Made by a program: the position numbers and the translations under genes. From Streptomyces sp. CB00316 (GTDB lineage Bacteria > Actinomycetota > Actinomycetes > Streptomycetales > Streptomycetaceae): a stretch of 64,000 nucleotides of DNA. The stretch lies in assembly GCF_001905595.1 (NCBI RefSeq), contig NZ_LIXI01000005.1, positions 248,001 to 312,000 on the forward strand, read 5' to 3'. Below are positions 19,101 to 25,452 of the stretch, in pieces. Below the pieces are notes generated by a model that made no database searches, was not told the DNA's origin, and saw nothing but the letters and a program-made list of their open reading frames with translations. Every line of letters begins with the position of its first letter. Within the stretch, counting starts at the first letter, position 1.

Positions 19101-20005
19101 ATGCCGGGCCGCCCGGCCTCCCCCCGCCCGGTGCCCCGTACGCCGCTGTCGCCGGGGCCGCTCTCGCCGAGGGTGGCCGAGGTGGCGACGGGGCAGACGG
19201 GCCCCAGGGGCCGCCCGGGTTCGGCGAGCCGGGTGACCGAGCCGAGGCGGCGCAGCAGCATGGCCACGTCGGTGCCCTGCGCGCCGTCGTAGGTGTGGAA
19301 CTCGTCGAGCACGACGTAGGCGAGCGGGGAGTCCTGCCACAGCCGCTGGTCCTCGGGCCGCTGGAGGAGCAGGTCGAGCATCTTGTAGTTGGTGATGAGG
19401 ATGTCGGGCCGGGTGCGGCGGATCTCGTCCCGGTCGACGGCGATCGCGGGATTGGCCTGCTTGAACTCCTGGGACGGCCGGTCGCCGATGTAGAGCCCGG
19501 CCCGCACGCCCGCCTCGCGCAGCCGGGTGTCCTTCGGGTCGCCGAGTCGTTCGCCGATGCGGTGGGCCTGGTCGGTGGCGAGGGCGTTCATGGGGTAGAG
19601 CAGGATCGCCTTGACGCCCTCCCGGCCGGCCTCGCGTTCGCGGCGGCAGTGGTCGAGGACGGGGATCAGGAACGACTCGGTCTTGCCCGATCCGGTGCCG
19701 GTGGTGACGAGGGTGGGTTGTGCGGGGCTGCGCAGGGTGGAGAGCCGCTCCCAGGCCCGCTCCTGGTGGCGGTGCGGGGTGAAGTCCCGGGGCCACCAGT
19801 CCAGGTGCCGCTGCCAGTCGTCGTTCTCGGCGCTCCGGAAGGGGGTACGGACGCGGAGGTAGGGGCCGCGGAAGATGCCGTCCTCGGCGTCGCCGAGGAA
19901 CCCCTCCAGGGCGCGGCGGGTGGACTCGTCGGCCAGCGCGTACGTCGTCGCGAGGTACTGGCTCAGGCTGGCCCGTACCTGGTCGGCGGCGAGGGTGGGA
20001 CGCAC
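13193..20005 (-). CDS. Giant DEAD/DEAH helicase with DUF1998 and nuclease-like C-terminus (DruE-like)
   Basis: The 2270-aa protein is a superfamily 2 helicase: Walker A TTGTGSGKTES near 105, DEFH box near 235, SATLGE near 275, and a C-terminal helicase half with LGIDIGD and QRVGRAGRS near 1143. Several CxxC pairs (CRECG, CPACR, CPRCF, CPDCG) suggest zinc sites. A DUF1998 region (LPGGTGYLHRL near 1697, then a CxC..CxxC cluster) follows. Near 1840-1905 is a PD-(D/E)XK-like block (RPDVVF..VAVYLDGYRYH) like DUF559/Vsr nucleases. Size and order fit DruE of Druantia systems; fused DrmA/DrmB-like function is an alternative. The GTG start has AAGGAGG 10 bases upstream. Confidence 0.85.
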   Translation of the reverse strand: MRPTLAADQVRASLSQYLATTYALADESTRRALEGFLGDAEDGIFRGPYLRVRTPFRSAENDDWQRHLDWWPRDFTPHRHQERAWERLSTLRSPAQPTLVTTGTGSGKTESFLIPVLDHCRREREAGREGVKAILLYPMNALATDQAHRIGERLGDPKDTRLREAGVRAGLYIGDRPSQEFKQANPAIAVDRDEIRRTRPDILITNYKMLDLLLQRPEDQRLWQDSPLAYVVLDEFHTYDGAQGTDVAMLLRRLGSVTRLAEPGRPLGPVCPVATSATLGESGPGDSGVRGTGRGEAGRPGMLEVAEQVFGVPFTADAVVGEDRRSARDFTGESDFTLPFPSPEEVDALGDPTRDPAAMDDLVAAFTGLAGPTPEELGAVLRRHRLTSAVLEILDGTPRTLAEITEILPRYAYHWGVAVQRRPGLAARALARYLALLSYARDPERPGRPLLSIEIHHWVRSVSRVLRGISAARAEFRWDDERVTSGGALARAGRTSGAGPSPYDGEKPAVPRDAAEQGAVPADDSAPPPAEVFLPAVFCRECGRSGWAAYSPEVDPAHLDLNATKIRRASVGRDKRRVRNMIAATPREVHEAAFGAGADRRRGGPAVMVLEGTGGRLRPLSPEADFTAPADGEGAHRPAPLHNAAFVHTDLDGDRAAERDQCPACRTFNSIRYLGTGLAALAAAAVTQLFTGGELDKNLGEDKTLLFNDSVQDAAHRAGYVASRSYTFSLRALLASRISEDGPVALNDLAADLIADVVDSKAVQAAVIPPDLHLVRGVDTLLSGRSRGSRATWELIAQRLAFATVMEFGLRSRQGRTLELTRTIAADVPLADPDAVAELVRETLLTTPGDIALPDGSAPGPERYTGFVRGLLERMRIRGAVRHAWLDPWLGQAGVRRWAIWGGRETGMPAFPRGVSAPAFLLGTPKQGSEDFDVLTGRLGWYQDWAVRSLGLRPEAAGLFLTRLLPALADAGVVSARTALDGTTRVYGLQPGHIQVRALADDTLPDATAHCPRCFWEQTIHPDLADHWHGQPCPRYRCGGTLGTGRDLDSGLRQRDFSDDFYRRMYREAGVFTINTAEHTGTLSRAKREAVEKAFREGTRVHYANPQVLSCTPTLELGIDIGDLSAVVLASLPKGPANYIQRVGRAGRSTGNAYLLTMVDRGPRDRYYLEDPRLMIAGEVLPPGCYLSAAEILRRQYLAHLLDLAGAGRLASPDGTPLRPLPGRATDLFGTSAWQAEFAEAALAAGPRLVQGFLDLFPAYDDSRGTGVSPQARAALVTYATDPGEDGLGAALDTACRRWEDRRAELQRRTEAIDRAHGLLVAGDPDHERQGRELRAERRDVARVSREISRTTAHGALVDLGLLPNYSLIDSTTELEATLTWTEKAPDEARTNHSKTLRHSRPARLALSEFAPGNHYYVQGYKHRVTGLDIGSPGRPAWLWWRVCPDCGHVRTHRAEQDAAPCPRCRSAAIGDIGCLHKVLVPRRVTSRDERDDVRVRDDTDERERRHYTVVPAVDIDAHDVEEAWKHEHATFGWEFTRQARIRHINVGATRVDGGTDVDFAGREVRLNPFWVCDACGFADPDGGPAAHDGSDTSAHAKYHRPWCPRRRAAADAARRGERVLLAHELRTDALRLLIPAVTAYTQERLASFKALLLAGIARSYGGDPDHLAVVTDSMPEEGGEIPLRRHFLVLYDTLPGGTGYLHRLAGRDGLRGVLDHARQVIESCVCVGQGRPACHRCLLRHVTDGEYELVSREHALDMLGELFGRGADRWSTVPVATTRDITLVHQVESELEALFRRGLLEWADRVDEVSVRSALTADGTRDTTLRFTAPDGTVRGWQMETQTPLGFTRPDVVFRSTDDDRRVAVYLDGYRYHAGPGHLTAEADAVKRTRLRAEGWQVFQLSWDDVQAWTGRTAPGTDPVWKPYPNTAQKTAMDVHRRMHAGDTRDLTRLVWVNPVETLIGYLTDPDPDAWRLRVQSALAGFAAVSSTSRALADGAETGRRIHEALHGRRLAAGKGAVQVMATRDGSGCPLTIALDLRRGQTGAAWTALTVLDDSPATVDADEAAHRRRWQAWLYWSNLLPFLDAGEGEGIQLTTGMLPGFDPAELAVTGGAGWLTSQRRAHEPASDVPEPTPDAREPSTGRQGVPPLAPVRDPAWDEVIELLVEDPGLDALAHALADGGVPAPEAGHELGTAAWPAELAWPDRKVGVVLTHRPDPGSGRDIDAERRDGAYRDAGWQVRTATEWNAGELAALVRGDADGTTNDHGENER

Positions 20006-20105
20006 GCGCGGTTCCTCCTTGGTGTGGATGGGGGGCGGGCGGACCGATGGGGTGCCCGGCCTCCGGCCTACGGTAACGGGGCGGCGGTACGGGCCCGGTC
20101 CCGCC

Positions 20106-21047
20106 TCACACGTCGAGCTTGCGCCCGGCGTACGCGATGCGCAGGGTGCGCTCCTCGTGGACCAGCCGGAAGTGCATCCGGCCCGGCTTCGGGAGGAAGT
20201 CGCAGTGCCAGTCGAAGAGCCGGTTCTCGCCGTCGGTGTCGGGGAACCAGCACAGCCGTCGGCGCGACTCGAACTCGGTGCGGACGTAGGACCGCCACCG
20301 CGGTGCGATGGGCTGCCGGACGGGGTCCCAGTCGCTGACCGCGTCCTGGAGCTCCCCGAGCCGTTCCCCCACGGGCCGCACCCACACCTCGGCCAGCTCG
20401 GCGAAGTGCTGCTCGGCGAGGGGCGTGAACTGGAGGAGGGGGAAGAGTTCCGGGCAGCGGGCCCACAGCTCGGTGCCGGACCGCAGGCTCTCGACGGCCT
20501 TCTGCCGGGCGGTGTTCGCCCCGCGCCGGATCCACGGGAGGTGGGTGGCGACGTGCTCCCGCCGGGCGGCGTGCACCACGTCGGCCTCGGTGAGCGCCGA
20601 GCCGCCGTCCTCGTCGTCGACCAGCTCCTCCCGTACGAGCGTGAGCCGGTCGGTGTCCCAGCGGGGCTCCACCGGAAGCGAGATGCCGAGCCCCCCGGTG
20701 AGGTGTGCGGCCCCGAGCCCTTCGACGGCGTCCCCGTCGTGCCGGTACTCGACGTCCGCGTGGGTCTCCCCCTCGGGGAACGCCTCCCGGTGGGGCCACT
20801 TGGACTGGAGGATGGCCAGCCGCTGCCACAGGTCCCTGGTGCCCGGGGACCCGATCCACTTCTGGATCGCGTGCCCCTGGGCGAGCTGTAACGCGGTCAC
20901 CGGTTCCGCGGAGACGAGCAGGGTCCCCGCCCGGTCCTCCCTGGCCACCGCCAGGACCGCGCGGACCATGTCGGTCATGGCACGGTTGACCCGGTCCGGG
21001 TCGGCCTTCGTCTCGCAGGACCTCTCGTTCAGGAACAGCTGCGGCAC
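20106..21047 (-). CDS. Hypothetical protein, partner of DUF3696-type ATPase
   Basis: I do not recognise this 313-aa protein. The GTG at 21047 is supported by a GGAGGGGGAG site 4-13 bases upstream. It has no signal peptide, membrane helix or cysteine cluster. The N-terminal half is helical (PQLFLNERSCETKADPDRV, ALQLAQGHAIQKWIG). The C-terminus is a beta-rich stretch with aromatic residues (LCWFPDTDGEN, DWHCDFLPKPG, RIAYAGRKLDV). It starts 56 bases after the ATPase gene ends and 100 bases before the giant helicase gene begins. Position suggests an effector or adaptor working with the ATPase; no catalytic motif is evident. Confidence 0.75.
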   Translation of the reverse strand: MPQLFLNERSCETKADPDRVNRAMTDMVRAVLAVAREDRAGTLLVSAEPVTALQLAQGHAIQKWIGSPGTRDLWQRLAILQSKWPHREAFPEGETHADVEYRHDGDAVEGLGAAHLTGGLGISLPVEPRWDTDRLTLVREELVDDEDGGSALTEADVVHAARREHVATHLPWIRRGANTARQKAVESLRSGTELWARCPELFPLLQFTPLAEQHFAELAEVWVRPVGERLGELQDAVSDWDPVRQPIAPRWRSYVRTEFESRRRLCWFPDTDGENRLFDWHCDFLPKPGRMHFRLVHEERTLRIAYAGRKLDV

Positions 21048-21103
21048 GTCTCCCCCTCCGCGACGATGTCGGTGCGCCTGGCCCCCGCCCTCCCTGGCGG
21101 GGG

Positions 21104-22300
21104 TCAGCCGATGAGCTGGTCGAGCGTGTTCTCCAGCTCGTCGAAGAAGCCCGGGGGCCACTGGTCGAGCATGCCGTCCTCGTCCACCCGCGGGCTGACG
21201 AAGTCCACGCCCGTGCCGTCCCCCCGGAAGTAGTGGAACACCGCCTGCCCGGGGGTGATCCGCCCCTGCTTGACGGCGAGCCGCACCCCGTTGATGACGT
21301 GGTCGCTGTGCGTCTCCATGATCACCTGCGCGCCCTGCGCGGCGGCCGACGCGGCCAGTGTGGCCATCTGCGTCTGCCCCTGCGGGTGCAGGTGCGCCTC
21401 CGGGTTCTCCAGGAGGATCAGGGAGCCGTGGCGGGCGCTCAGGCAGGCGACGACGATGGGCAGGACGTAGGTGAGGCCGAAGCCGACGTTGCCGGGGCGA
21501 CGGCGCCTGGTGGCGCCGAGCGTGCCCTGGAAGCCGTACGACAGGCTCACGGCGTCGGTGCCCTTGATGGCGGCGGCCTGGATGTCCACCCCGGGGCAGA
21601 GGTCGCCCATCCAGGCGGCGGTCTGGTCGATCAGCAGGTCGGAGGCGGCCTTCGGGTGGCGCAGCGGCCCCTCGGGCACCGGGTCCTCGCGGTGGTGGCG
21701 GAGGTAGTTGACGGTGTGCTCGCCGCGTACGCCGAGGAAGCCGCGGCCGATCGCCGCCTGGTGGTCGCGCGGGTAGAGCTCGGCGGGGGAGATCCGGTCG
21801 GCGTGCAGGTACTGGAAGGGGGCGGTGAGGAACTCGGGCGTCACGGCCTCGGGTCCCGCCGGGCGTTCACGCTCGCCTTCCGACGTGTCGGGCAGGTCCG
21901 CCTCCAGCAGGGGCAGGAGGTTCTGCTCGGCATCGCCCAGGGCGGTCCACCCGTAGTGGTAAGGCCCTTCGTCCACGGCGAGACTCATCCAGGGCTTGTC
22001 GGTGTCCTCGACGAAGTCCTCGTGGAGGACGTCCTCGCCTGTGCCGAGCCCGACGAGCTCACCGTTGAGCAGGAAGCCCCGGCCGGCCACGTCGGTGCGT
22101 CGGCCGGCCTGGCGGTCCTCGGCCGTGAGCGCGGAGAGCACCAGGTCGCCGGACTCGTAGGACTGGCGCAGGAGTCCCAGGGCCTGCAGAACGCTGCTCT
22201 TGCCGGAGGAGTTGAGACCGGTGAGAAGGGTGAGCGGACCGAGGGAGAGCTCCGCGTGCTGGAACGCCTTGTAGTTGTGCAGCGTCAGACGGTCGATCAC
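21104..22300 (-). CDS. AAA/ABC-type ATPase with DUF3696-like C-terminus
   Basis: This 398-aa SMC/RecF-like ATPase has Walker A GLNSSGKSS at residues 28-36, an ABC-like Walker B in LILLENPEAHLHPQ near 290, and the METHSDHVINGVR motif. The final 40 residues (DEDGMLDQWPPGFFDE) match the DUF3696 signature seen in OLD-like defence ATPases. No TOPRIM residues are visible, so nuclease activity would have to come from a partner. Its GTG start overlaps the stop codon of the DUF262 gene (GTGA), which indicates coupled translation and probably a joint complex. Confidence 0.85.
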   Translation of the reverse strand: MIDRLTLHNYKAFQHAELSLGPLTLLTGLNSSGKSSVLQALGLLRQSYESGDLVLSALTAEDRQAGRRTDVAGRGFLLNGELVGLGTGEDVLHEDFVEDTDKPWMSLAVDEGPYHYGWTALGDAEQNLLPLLEADLPDTSEGERERPAGPEAVTPEFLTAPFQYLHADRISPAELYPRDHQAAIGRGFLGVRGEHTVNYLRHHREDPVPEGPLRHPKAASDLLIDQTAAWMGDLCPGVDIQAAAIKGTDAVSLSYGFQGTLGATRRRRPGNVGFGLTYVLPIVVACLSARHGSLILLENPEAHLHPQGQTQMATLAASAAAQGAQVIMETHSDHVINGVRLAVKQGRITPGQAVFHYFRGDGTGVDFVSPRVDEDGMLDQWPPGFFDELENTLDQLIG

Positions 22301-23592
22301 TGTGCGGCTACCCCCCGGAACAGTCGTGCTACTTCGGCGAATCGGGTGCGGACCTTCGCCGGGTCTCCCGTGCTCCCCGAGATGGACCGGTGGAAGTCCC
22401 AGTCATCCATCAGCTCGAATAGCCGGGCGTGCACCTTCGCCCGCGACGCTACCAGTCTGCCCCGTTCGTGATCGTCGAGAAGCGCCAGATTCACGGAGAT
22501 CGCGTCGAACAGGGCTTTGTTGATGACGGAGGAACTGCCCTTCCCCCCGCGCCACTTACGGAAGGCATGCTCACCGAACAACTGCTCCGCGCACTCCATA
22601 GCCGTCCGGAACTCCCGCACCAACTGCTCCCGCCGCTCGTCTGAAAGCGTGTTGAGGCGGTACATGGCGTCGGTCAGGAACTTGTTGAAGTCCCTCTCGG
22701 TGTGCGCCGCCGGGTTGGACTCGCGGAAGGCGAGAAAGCGCAGCACCATTTCCCGGTCGGCCATCCGCTCGTCCGAGACGCTCCAGCGGGTGGCCTCCCC
22801 GAACGCCGGGTCCTCCGCCAGGTCGGCGAGGAACTCCCGGGCGGCCCCCCTGACCAGAGCGTGCCGGAGCTCCTGCGGCGAGAGCGGCACCCCGCCGGTG
22901 TTGATCCGGGAGAACACGTTGTGCCGGACCGTCTCGGGGGTTCCCTGCCGCATGATGTGGACGGTGAGCTGCGTCTCCCTCAGCCGGATCTTCAGCCGCC
23001 CGGCGAGATCCCGGTAGGTGTTCCCGTCCAGCTGCCAGAGGTAGTCCATACCGCGCAGAGAGAGCGGCCCGAGCCCGGTGAGCGCGGGCTCCATGAACCG
23101 GGCGATGGCCGTGAGCCTCTGGACGCCGTCCACCACAGCCCATTTGTCGTCCTCGTCCTGGGCCATGTGGAAGGTGGAGACCGGGATGCGCAGCAGCAGC
23201 GACTCGATCAAGCGGCTCTGCCTGCGGTCGCTCCAGATACCGGAACGGCGCTGGAAGTCCGGCGCGAGGTCGATCATGCCCTCCCGCAGCCGGGACAGCA
23301 GCAGGTCCACGGTGGTGGTCTCGGTGTGGATCTTGATGCTGTCGGGCCGGAACGGGGCGGAGATGCCGTCAGCGTCCCGGTACTCGCCCCGCTCCTCGTC
23401 GTCCTCGTCGGCGGGGAGCTCCAGCTCGACGCCGGTCGGACGGCCGTCGGACCCGATTTCGATGGGTGGCCCGAGCGGCAGGAGGAGCGAGTCCGGCTGG
23501 TCGACGTCCTCGGCCACGACGTAGTCCGTGCGGCCTGCCGACCGGCTCCGCCCGGCACCCCGGTGATCCCCGCCGCCCTCGTCCACCGTCAT
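22297..23592 (-). CDS. DUF262 (ParB/GmrSD-N-like) protein
   Basis: The product is 431 aa from the ATG at 23592, chosen for the GGAGGG site 12 bases upstream; an ATG at 23616 would add 8 residues. The DUF262 fold is shown by DFQRRSGIW and the VVDGVQRLT motif near 155, equivalent to the DGQQR nucleotide-binding motif of GmrS and SspE. SRINTGGVPLSPQELRHA is also typical. No DUF1524 HNH domain follows, so it is a stand-alone N-type subunit. A likely role is nucleotide-dependent sensing that gates the coupled ATPase (inference). It is the first gene of the five-gene cassette. Confidence 0.85.
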   Translation of the reverse strand: MTVDEGGGDHRGAGRSRSAGRTDYVVAEDVDQPDSLLLPLGPPIEIGSDGRPTGVELELPADEDDEERGEYRDADGISAPFRPDSIKIHTETTTVDLLLSRLREGMIDLAPDFQRRSGIWSDRRQSRLIESLLLRIPVSTFHMAQDEDDKWAVVDGVQRLTAIARFMEPALTGLGPLSLRGMDYLWQLDGNTYRDLAGRLKIRLRETQLTVHIMRQGTPETVRHNVFSRINTGGVPLSPQELRHALVRGAAREFLADLAEDPAFGEATRWSVSDERMADREMVLRFLAFRESNPAAHTERDFNKFLTDAMYRLNTLSDERREQLVREFRTAMECAEQLFGEHAFRKWRGGKGSSSVINKALFDAISVNLALLDDHERGRLVASRAKVHARLFELMDDWDFHRSISGSTGDPAKVRTRFAEVARLFRGVAAQ

Positions 23593-23715
23593 GCCGCTCG
23601 CAGCCCTCCTCAGCATGCCACCGCCCTGCCGTGCCCGGCCCAGCCTATCGACGGGGCCGGGGACTGTCAGCGCGACTGCCCGGCGCCTGCCCGAAGCGTC
23701 CGGCGGCCGACCCGA

Positions 23716-24180
23716 TCATCCGGAGGTCAGGTCCAGCTCGGCCACGACGGTCTTGCCGACGGGCAGGCGGTCGAGGACGTCCCACCGGTCCGCGAGCGCC
23801 TCGACCAGGAGCAGGCCCCGGCCGTCCTCGGCGAGGGGCCCGGGGGTGGGCCGGGGCAGGCCCGGGGAGGGCGGGCGGCGCTCCCCACGCGTGTCGGAGA
23901 CCTCGATGCGCAGGGTCGCGCCGAGGAGCTTGACGGCGAGCTCGAAGTCCCGGCCGGGGACCCGCCCGTGCGTGACGGCGTTGGCGGCGAGTTCGGCGAC
24001 GAGAAGGGCCGCGGTGTCGGACACCGGGCCGCCGTACGGCAGACCCCAGGTGTCCAGCTGGTGCAGGGCGAGCCGCCGGGCGAGCCGGGCGCCGCGCGGG
24101 GTGGAGCTGAAACGCTGGGTGAACACACGTACGGTAACGGGCGCCGCGTGGGTCACGGTGGGCGTGGACGGTGCTGTCAT
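23716..24180 (-). CDS. RsbW/SpoIIAB-like ATP-binding regulatory protein
   Basis: This 154-aa protein has a GHKL/HATPase fold: N-box ELAANAVTHG, a shortened G1 box around VSDTRGERR, and the G2 region DGRGLLLVEALADRWDV. In Streptomyces such small HATPases often sit beside an XRE/DUF5753 regulator and a DUF397 protein, the WhiJ-like arrangement seen here. It may act as an anti-sigma or anti-anti-sigma kinase, but the partner cannot be read from the sequence. It is transcribed away from the XRE gene across a 174-base region with two inverted repeats. Confidence 0.88.
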   Translation of the reverse strand: MTAPSTPTVTHAAPVTVRVFTQRFSSTPRGARLARRLALHQLDTWGLPYGGPVSDTAALLVAELAANAVTHGRVPGRDFELAVKLLGATLRIEVSDTRGERRPPSPGLPRPTPGPLAEDGRGLLLVEALADRWDVLDRLPVGKTVVAELDLTSG

Positions 24181-24224
24181 GAGCCCAAGGTTCCGCCGTG
24201 ACAGGCGGGTTCACCAGATTCGCC

Positions 24225-24251
24225 GCGCGTACGCCGGATCAGCGTACGCGC
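24225..24251. promoter_or_regulatory. Perfect inverted repeat between divergent regulators
   Basis: GCGCGTACGC and its exact complement GCGTACGCGC are separated by 7 bases. The repeat lies 45 bases before the RsbW-like start and about 100 bases before the XRE start. It is a plausible operator for the XRE regulator. Confidence 0.5.
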
Positions 24252-24270
24252 TGTTCGATGGACAGTACGT

Positions 24271-24285
24271 GTCACGGTGCGTGAC
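24271..24285. promoter_or_regulatory. Second short inverted repeat upstream of XRE gene
   Basis: GTCACG-GTG-CGTGAC is a perfect 6-3-6 dyad 70 bases upstream of the XRE start codon. It could be an operator or overlap the promoter. Confidence 0.4.
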
Positions 24286-24301
24286 GATGACGGGCATCGG
24301 A

Positions 24302-24346
24302 GGCGGTACGGCGGTGGGCGGTACGGCGGTGGGCGGTACGGGAGGT
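24302..24346. repeat. Three tandem 15-bp repeats before the XRE gene
   Basis: The unit GGCGGTACGGCGGTG occurs twice exactly (24302-24331) and once with changes (24332-24346). The third copy merges into the GGAGGT ribosome site of the XRE gene at 24355, so copy number could alter leader length. Confidence 0.7.
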
Positions 24347-24354
24347 GTCCTGCG

Positions 24355-25218
24355 ATGGCCGGTGAGAGCACGGACTGCGGTACGGGAACGTCGGGCGGCG
24401 GGGAACCCGAGGCGTCGGACAGTCTGCGCACCTTCGGCGCGGTCGTCCAGGCCTTACGCGAACACGCGGGCCTGAGCCGGGAGGAGTTCGGCACGCTGGT
24501 CGGCTTCTCGAAGCACACGGTCGCCTCGGTCGAACAGGGCCGGCGGATGCCGGACCCCGACTTCGTGGAGGGAGCGGAGCCGCACCTCGGCAACACGGGC
24601 GCGCTGCGGGCGGCGGCACCGCATCTGTCGCGGAAGGCGGGCCTGGCGAGCTGGTTCCGGCAGTGGGCCCGGCTGGAGGCGGCGGCGATCAGCCTGTACA
24701 CGTACGAATGCCGGGTGGTGCCGGGCCTGTTGCAGACGGAGGCGTACGCGCGAGCCGTCTCGCTGAACGTGCCGCCGATGCCGGACCCGGAGGAGCTGGA
24801 ACAGCGGATCGCGGCGCGGCTGGCCCGCCAGCAGCTGCTGGCGGTCACACGGAAGCCGCCGACGGCGTTCAGCTTCATCGTAGAGCAGGCGGTGCTGGAG
24901 CGGTGCACGGGCGGGGAGGAGGTGACGCGGGAACTGCTGGACCACCTGGTGGAGTTGGTGGAGCGGAACTGGAACGTGGAGGTGCAGGTGATGCCTACGC
25001 GGCGGGTGAGCCACGCGGGGTTGGATGGGCCCTTGCAGCTGGCCGAGGCGCCCGAACACCGCTGGTTCGGCTACTCGGAGGGACAGAAGAACGGTCGACT
25101 GATCGCTGACCTGAAGGAGATCAGCGTGCTCCAGCAGCGCTATGCGAAACTGCGCTCACAGGCCTTGTCCCCGGAGGAATCCCTGGGCCTGCTGAAGCGA
25201 ATGCGAGGAGCGCTATGA
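24355..25218 (+). CDS. XRE-family helix-turn-helix regulator (DUF5753 type)
   Basis: The 287-aa protein starts at the ATG at 24355, with GGAGGT 9 bases upstream. The helix-turn-helix lies at about 32-70 (LSREEFGTLVGFSKHTVASVEQGRR). The C-terminal domain has the DUF5753 hallmark (YECRVVPGLLQTEAYAR, then QQLLAVTRKPP). Members such as WhiJ control development together with a small DUF397 protein, which is exactly the next gene here (ATGA overlap). It may repress its own promoter through the upstream dyads. Confidence 0.92.
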   Translation: MAGESTDCGTGTSGGGEPEASDSLRTFGAVVQALREHAGLSREEFGTLVGFSKHTVASVEQGRRMPDPDFVEGAEPHLGNTGALRAAAPHLSRKAGLASWFRQWARLEAAAISLYTYECRVVPGLLQTEAYARAVSLNVPPMPDPEELEQRIAARLARQQLLAVTRKPPTAFSFIVEQAVLERCTGGEEVTRELLDHLVELVERNWNVEVQVMPTRRVSHAGLDGPLQLAEAPEHRWFGYSEGQKNGRLIADLKEISVLQQRYAKLRSQALSPEESLGLLKRMRGAL

Positions 25219-25400
25219 GCACGTCCGAACTGGCCTGGTTCAAGAGCAGTTACAGCGGCTCTGAGGGGGACAGCTGCGTCGAGGTGGCGCAGGGTACGCA
25301 GGCGATCCACGTCCGGGACTCCAAGGACCAGCGGAGCCCCGAGCTCGCCCTCTCCCCTTCCGCGTGGGACGACTTCGTCACGTACGCCGCGCAGAGCTGA
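25215..25400 (+). CDS. DUF397 small regulatory protein
   Basis: This 61-aa protein has the family signature: W-x-K-S-S-Y-S (residues 8-14), CVEVA (21-25), VRDSK (33-37), and a C-terminal WDDFV. DUF397 proteins are thought to bind and modulate the DUF5753 partner. The ATG overlaps the partner's stop codon, indicating coupled translation. Confidence 0.93.
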   Translation: MSTSELAWFKSSYSGSEGDSCVEVAQGTQAIHVRDSKDQRSPELALSPSAWDDFVTYAAQS

Positions 25401-25408
25401 GCCTCACG

Positions 25409-25448
25409 CCGTGCCCCCGCACCGGAGTTGTCCGGGGCGGGGGCACGG
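25409..25448. terminator. Bidirectional terminator between convergent genes
   Basis: Twelve-base arms CCGTGCCCCCGC/GCGGGGGCACGG enclose a further CCGGA/TCCGG stem. The hairpin separates the DUF397 gene from the end of the methylase gene. Confidence 0.85.
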
Positions 25449-25452
25449 TCGT

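Noticed and set aside
24302..24346. CRISPR-like array
   Set aside because: The repeats are head-to-tail with no spacers and no cas genes are present; no CRISPR array was seen anywhere in the window.
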